A stretch of DNA of 28,320 nucleotides from JBHJGM01 sp964405825. GTDB taxonomy: Bacteria; Verrucomicrobiota; Verrucomicrobiia; Opitutales; JBHJGM01. Below the pieces are notes generated by a model. That model was given only the letters and a program-made list of their open reading frames with translations, did no database searches and was not told the origin of the DNA. This document shows positions 25,466-28,320 of this stretch, one piece after another. Where the stretch lies: the NCBI GenBank assembly GCA_964405825.1, contig CAYOPI010000041.1, positions 1 to 28,320 of the forward strand, read 5' to 3'. The position numbers and the translations under genes were made by a program. Position 1 is the first letter of the stretch. Each line of letters begins with the position of its first letter.

Positions 25466-27217
25466 TCAAACGCAGGGCAGCCAGAAGCGGAAGGTTGCGC
25501 CCGTGCCCAGGCCCGATTCGGCGCTTTCGGCCAACTCGACGTCACCGCGGTGGCTCTTGAGGATGCGCTTGACCAGCGCCAGGCCCAGCCCGGTGCCTTC
25601 CTTGCGCGAGGTCAGGAAGCTCTCGAAAATGCGTGAGCGCAGATCCTCGGGCACGCCCGGTCCGGTGTCGCTGACGCAGACCAGCCCCTGATTGCGCCCG
25701 TCGATTTGGCTCTGCTGCACCGCCACGCGGATCGCCCCGCCCTCGGGCATCGCCTGCACGGCATTGAGAATCAGGTTGAGCAAGGCCTGCTGAATCTGGC
25801 CCTTGTTGCCCTCGACCACCACGTCATCGCCGTGCGGCTCAAAGTGCAGCTCCACCTTCGACTGCTCAAGCTTGAGGCGCACCAGACGCAGCGTCTCCTC
25901 AATCGCCTGGGTCAGTGACCAGCGCGTGTGCAGGCCGGTGCTCGAACGCCCGAAGCCCAGCACACGCTCGACGATTTCCTCAAGCTGGGCGAGCTTCTCG
26001 CGAATGACGGCGGCGTCGTTCTCGCGGGGGTCGTCGGCGGCAAAGTCCAGCGTGATCGAGTCAAAGAGCAGCTTGATCACGGTGAGGGGGTTGCGGATCT
26101 CGTGGGCGATCTCCGCCGCCAGCAGGCCCAGCGTGGTCAGGCGCTCGTTCTTGCGCAGGCTTTCCTCGCTGGCGAAGACGCGCGCGTACAGCCGCGAGTT
26201 CTGAATCGCCACCGCGCTGAGGCTGGCCAGCGTCGCAAAGACCTGCTTCTCGTCGTTGTTGAAGCGGTGGGGGCGGTCGGTGTAGGCGTTGAGCAGGCCG
26301 ATCACCTCGTCGTCCCAGATAATCGGCGAGACGAGCATGGAGACCAGCCCCTCCTGACGCGTCAGGGTGGGCAGGTGACTGCCCTCGGTGCGGGGCAGGT
26401 CGATCACCTCGACCTGCTTCTGCCGGCGCACGGCCACGCCGACCACGCTGTCATCCAGGCTGAGGTCCGCGTCTTCTTCCAGGCGATCCTCGCGCACCCC
26501 GGACGCCGAGCCCAGCTCCAGCCGGCGCCCGCCATCACTCAACAGAAAGACCGTGCACAGGCGGCAGCCCATCAGCACGCGCGCCTGCCGCACAATGCTC
26601 TTGAGGACACTGGGCAGGTCCCGGCGGCTGACCAGCTCCTGACCGCTGCGGATGAGCGACTGCAGCTGATTGGCGCGCGCCTCCAGCTGGCGCACCTGCC
26701 AGATGCGGTTGACCACGCGGGTGGCCTCGCCGGTGAGCAGGGTGAGCACCTTCAGGTCCTGCTGGGAAAAGGCGTCGGGCAGGTCGCTGTCGACGTTGAC
26801 CACCCCGATGCAAAGGCGCCCGGCGTCGGCCCCCAGCGAACGCTGCCGGTCCATCAGCATCGGCACAGCCATTTCCGAGCAGATGCTGTCCTTTATCGAA
26901 AGGTAGCGCGGCTCTTCGCGCACGTCGCGCACCAGCAGGGGCTCGCCGTGAAGGGCCACCCAGCCGGTCACCCCCACCCCGATGGGCAGACGCAGCTCGG
27001 TCGAGTCCGGCGGGAGCCCCCGGTAGGTCTCGATCTCCAGGCAGTTGGTGTCGGGGTTGATCAGCGAAACACTCGCGCTGGTGCCATGGAGGATTTGCAG
27101 GACCTCGTCGAGGATCAGCCGCAGGGCCTCGCGCGGGTCATCGGTCTGTCCAACCACGCTGCTGATGCGGTAAAGCGTATCGACGACCGTGGATTCGTCG
27201 AGGCTGGCGGCTTTCAT
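25466..27217 (-). CDS. Soluble GAF-GAF sensor histidine kinase
   Basis: This 583-aa protein has no membrane helix and no signal peptide, so it senses inside the cell. GAF domain 1 spans about residues 28-175 (VGVTGWVALHGEPLLVRDV inside) and GAF domain 2 spans about 197-345 (DDSVVGVAVRRQKQVEVIDL, then IGLLNAYT). The dimerisation helix holds the H box AAEIAHEIRNPLTV with phosphoacceptor His372. The ATPase part has the N box around Asn485 (LNLILNAVQAM), G1 DTGPGVP (517-523) and G2 GTGLGLALVK. The kinase core is of the NtrB/PAS-HK type. GAF ligands could be a cyclic nucleotide, 2-oxoglutarate or a gas, but no diagnostic residues were recognised. The gene is 89 bp downstream of glnD on the same strand, which hints at a nitrogen or carbon signal. 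No response regulator follows it. Confidence 0.94.
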   Translation of the reverse strand: MKAASLDESTVVDTLYRISSVVGQTDDPREALRLILDEVLQILHGTSASVSLINPDTNCLEIETYRGLPPDSTELRLPIGVGVTGWVALHGEPLLVRDVREEPRYLSIKDSICSEMAVPMLMDRQRSLGADAGRLCIGVVNVDSDLPDAFSQQDLKVLTLLTGEATRVVNRIWQVRQLEARANQLQSLIRSGQELVSRRDLPSVLKSIVRQARVLMGCRLCTVFLLSDGGRRLELGSASGVREDRLEEDADLSLDDSVVGVAVRRQKQVEVIDLPRTEGSHLPTLTRQEGLVSMLVSPIIWDDEVIGLLNAYTDRPHRFNNDEKQVFATLASLSAVAIQNSRLYARVFASEESLRKNERLTTLGLLAAEIAHEIRNPLTVIKLLFDSITLDFAADDPRENDAAVIREKLAQLEEIVERVLGFGRSSTGLHTRWSLTQAIEETLRLVRLKLEQSKVELHFEPHGDDVVVEGNKGQIQQALLNLILNAVQAMPEGGAIRVAVQQSQIDGRNQGLVCVSDTGPGVPEDLRSRIFESFLTSRKEGTGLGLALVKRILKSHRGDVELAESAESGLGTGATFRFWLPCV

Positions 27218-27306
27218 GGGTCCTGTTTGTGGCGCGCGCGGGTCCGGGAGCCAACCTCAATGCACACCTGTCCAGCTACGGACGGCGCCCACGACGGGGG
27301 CTTGGC

Positions 27307-28320
27307 TCAGCGCAGCGAAGTGTCTCGGCCGGTCTCCTCGGAGATGATGCGCGTGAGCGCGTCGCGCAGCCCAACCAGGCTGTGGGCTTCGTTGCCGCGT
27401 CCGTTGGAGGAGGCGTCGCCGCCCACGCGCGTGGCGATCTTTTCGATGTAGAAGGTGTCCAGCGCCACCTCGCGCTCGGTCGAGATGCGGGCAAAAGTGA
27501 TATCGTAGCCGTGATCGAAAATCGTGCGCGCCAGGCGGTAGAGCAGACCCAGGCTGTCGGTCGCGGTGACTTCGATGATGGTGCGGCGCAGCGAAAGCTC
27601 GTGGTAGACGTCAACGGTGGCTGGCAGGGGTGCCTGCAGGCTGTCGCGGCGTTGCAGGTAGGCCGGTTTCTCGGCGCGGTGGGCGCGCTCGGTGATCTCG
27701 GGCAGCAGATCCACGTTGCGCATCAGGCTCTGCTCGACGCGGTCCTCGAAGATGGCGCGGGCCTCACGGTTTTGCGAGGGTCCGCCCCCGGGCTCGATCA
27801 CATAAAAAGTGTCGATGGTGATGTGGTCGGTGCGCGAAATGGCCTTGGTGCTGAGGATGTTCAGCCCGGCCACGGTAAAAGCTCCGGCGAGCTTGTAGAA
27901 GAGTCCGGCCCGGTCCCAGGTGACCACGTTGACCACCGTCATGCTCTCGTCCAGATCGTCGCGCCAGTCGATCACCGGCACCAGCGAACCCACCGAATCG
28001 GACTGCGAGATGTGGGTCAGCAGCTGGTGAATCATCTTCAGGTGCAGCTCCACATCCTCGGCGCTGTTGTGCAGGAAGTACCGCTCGGGCAGCAGGCTGA
28101 AGTGCGCCTCGACTTCCTCTCGCGAGACGCCGGGTACCTCTCGACGCAGAAAATCCTGATAAAGCATCTGGCGCTTCTCCTCCTGGTCCGTGGCGGCCTG
28201 GCCGCTGGATTGGAGGCGGTCGAACGTCCGGTCGTATAAAATCATGTGCAACGAATCCTTGTAGTCGTTCCACAGACCGGAGGCGGTTCCCTGGGCGTCG
28301 CAGTAGGTCAGCGCAAAGAG
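27307..28320 (-). CDS. glnD: [Protein-PII] uridylyltransferase / uridylyl-removing enzyme GlnD, C-terminal part
   Basis: The frame is open from the right edge to a stop at 27307, giving the last 337 residues of a roughly 900-aa protein. The first residues (LFALTYCDAQGT, then LWNDYKDSL) match the end of the HD uridylyl-removing domain of GlnD. Two ACT domains follow: TVVNVVTWDRAGLFYKLAGA in the middle and TIIEVTATDSLGLLYRLART near the end, where glutamine is sensed. GlnD modifies PII proteins when glutamine is scarce and strips UMP when it is plentiful. The nucleotidyltransferase domain is outside the window. A TTG at 28251 and ATG at 28245 are internal codons, not starts. The tail after ACT2 carries a Gly/Asn/Ser-rich insert (VGGDASSNGRGNEAH) that may be a flexible loop. 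Confidence 0.95.
   Translation of the reverse strand, partial: LFALTYCDAQGTASGLWNDYKDSLHMILYDRTFDRLQSSGQAATDQEEKRQMLYQDFLRREVPGVSREEVEAHFSLLPERYFLHNSAEDVELHLKMIHQLLTHISQSDSVGSLVPVIDWRDDLDESMTVVNVVTWDRAGLFYKLAGAFTVAGLNILSTKAISRTDHITIDTFYVIEPGGGPSQNREARAIFEDRVEQSLMRNVDLLPEITERAHRAEKPAYLQRRDSLQAPLPATVDVYHELSLRRTIIEVTATDSLGLLYRLARTIFDHGYDITFARISTEREVALDTFYIEKIATRVGGDASSNGRGNEAHSLVGLRDALTRIISEETGRDTSLR

Noticed and set aside
23944..25545. A 533-residue minus-strand frame opposite the helicase C-terminus, considered because that C-terminus is unassigned.
   Set aside because: The helicase frame is continuous with canonical motifs and ordinary residue use; the antisense product is Gly/Ala/Gln-rich and crosses into the next gene.

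Overview
The window is GC-rich, densely coded chromosomal DNA. It most resembles a free-living member of the Verrucomicrobiota, probably near the Opitutae; this is inferred from gene content and was not tested by a search. The pointers are a PEP-CTERM protein with the sorting signal still in view at the left edge, a secreted esterase carrying a degenerate form of the YALGLD-type C-terminal module common in Verrucomicrobia and Planctomycetes exoproteins, an HPF-type hibernation factor, a cytoplasmic GH78 rhamnosidase, and very few Shine-Dalgarno sequences. No insertion sequence, prophage, CRISPR array or integron was seen, and codon use looks uniform, so this reads as core chromosome with a few accessory patches.

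Layout. Positions 1-6212 are all minus strand. In order of transcription they hold a family 2 glycosyltransferase, an FkbM-type methyltransferase, a PAPS-dependent sulfotransferase (the last two sharing ATGA), a secreted alpha/beta hydrolase, an SRAP (YedK/HMCES) DNA-protein crosslink protein and the truncated PEP-CTERM gene. Together they suggest synthesis, methylation and sulfation of a surface glycan beside exported proteins. Divergent to them is ppc (6248-9127). Next is a minus-strand pair with overlapping ends, an SDR and an RluA-type pseudouridine synthase, divergent from hpf, which ends in a clear intrinsic terminator. A small four-helix membrane protein and tRNA-Arg(ACG) follow, then an unassigned minus-strand 358-aa protein.

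From 13326 to 20435 all genes are on the plus strand: a winged-helix regulator with a palindrome just upstream, a one-domain voltage-gated cation channel, a fused FAD/Fe-S dehydrogenase of the YdiJ type, and a GH78 alpha-L-rhamnosidase. A minus-strand operon (22765 to 20445) then encodes a single-domain response regulator, a 69-aa charged protein and a PilB/GspE-type ATPase. Divergent from it is an 823-aa Ski2-like helicase. The window closes with a minus-strand pair, the C-terminal part of glnD (running off the right edge) and a soluble GAF-GAF histidine kinase.

The best candidates for something not well described are the response regulator / 69-aa protein / secretion-ATPase operon, the Ski2-like helicase with a DEYQ motif II and a long unassigned C-terminus, the compact channel with a TLEDW filter and an extra loop before S6, the orphan 358-aa protein, and the glycosyl/methyl/sulfo cassette. 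I see no clearly novel defence or mobile system. All family assignments were made by eye from motifs; no database was searched.
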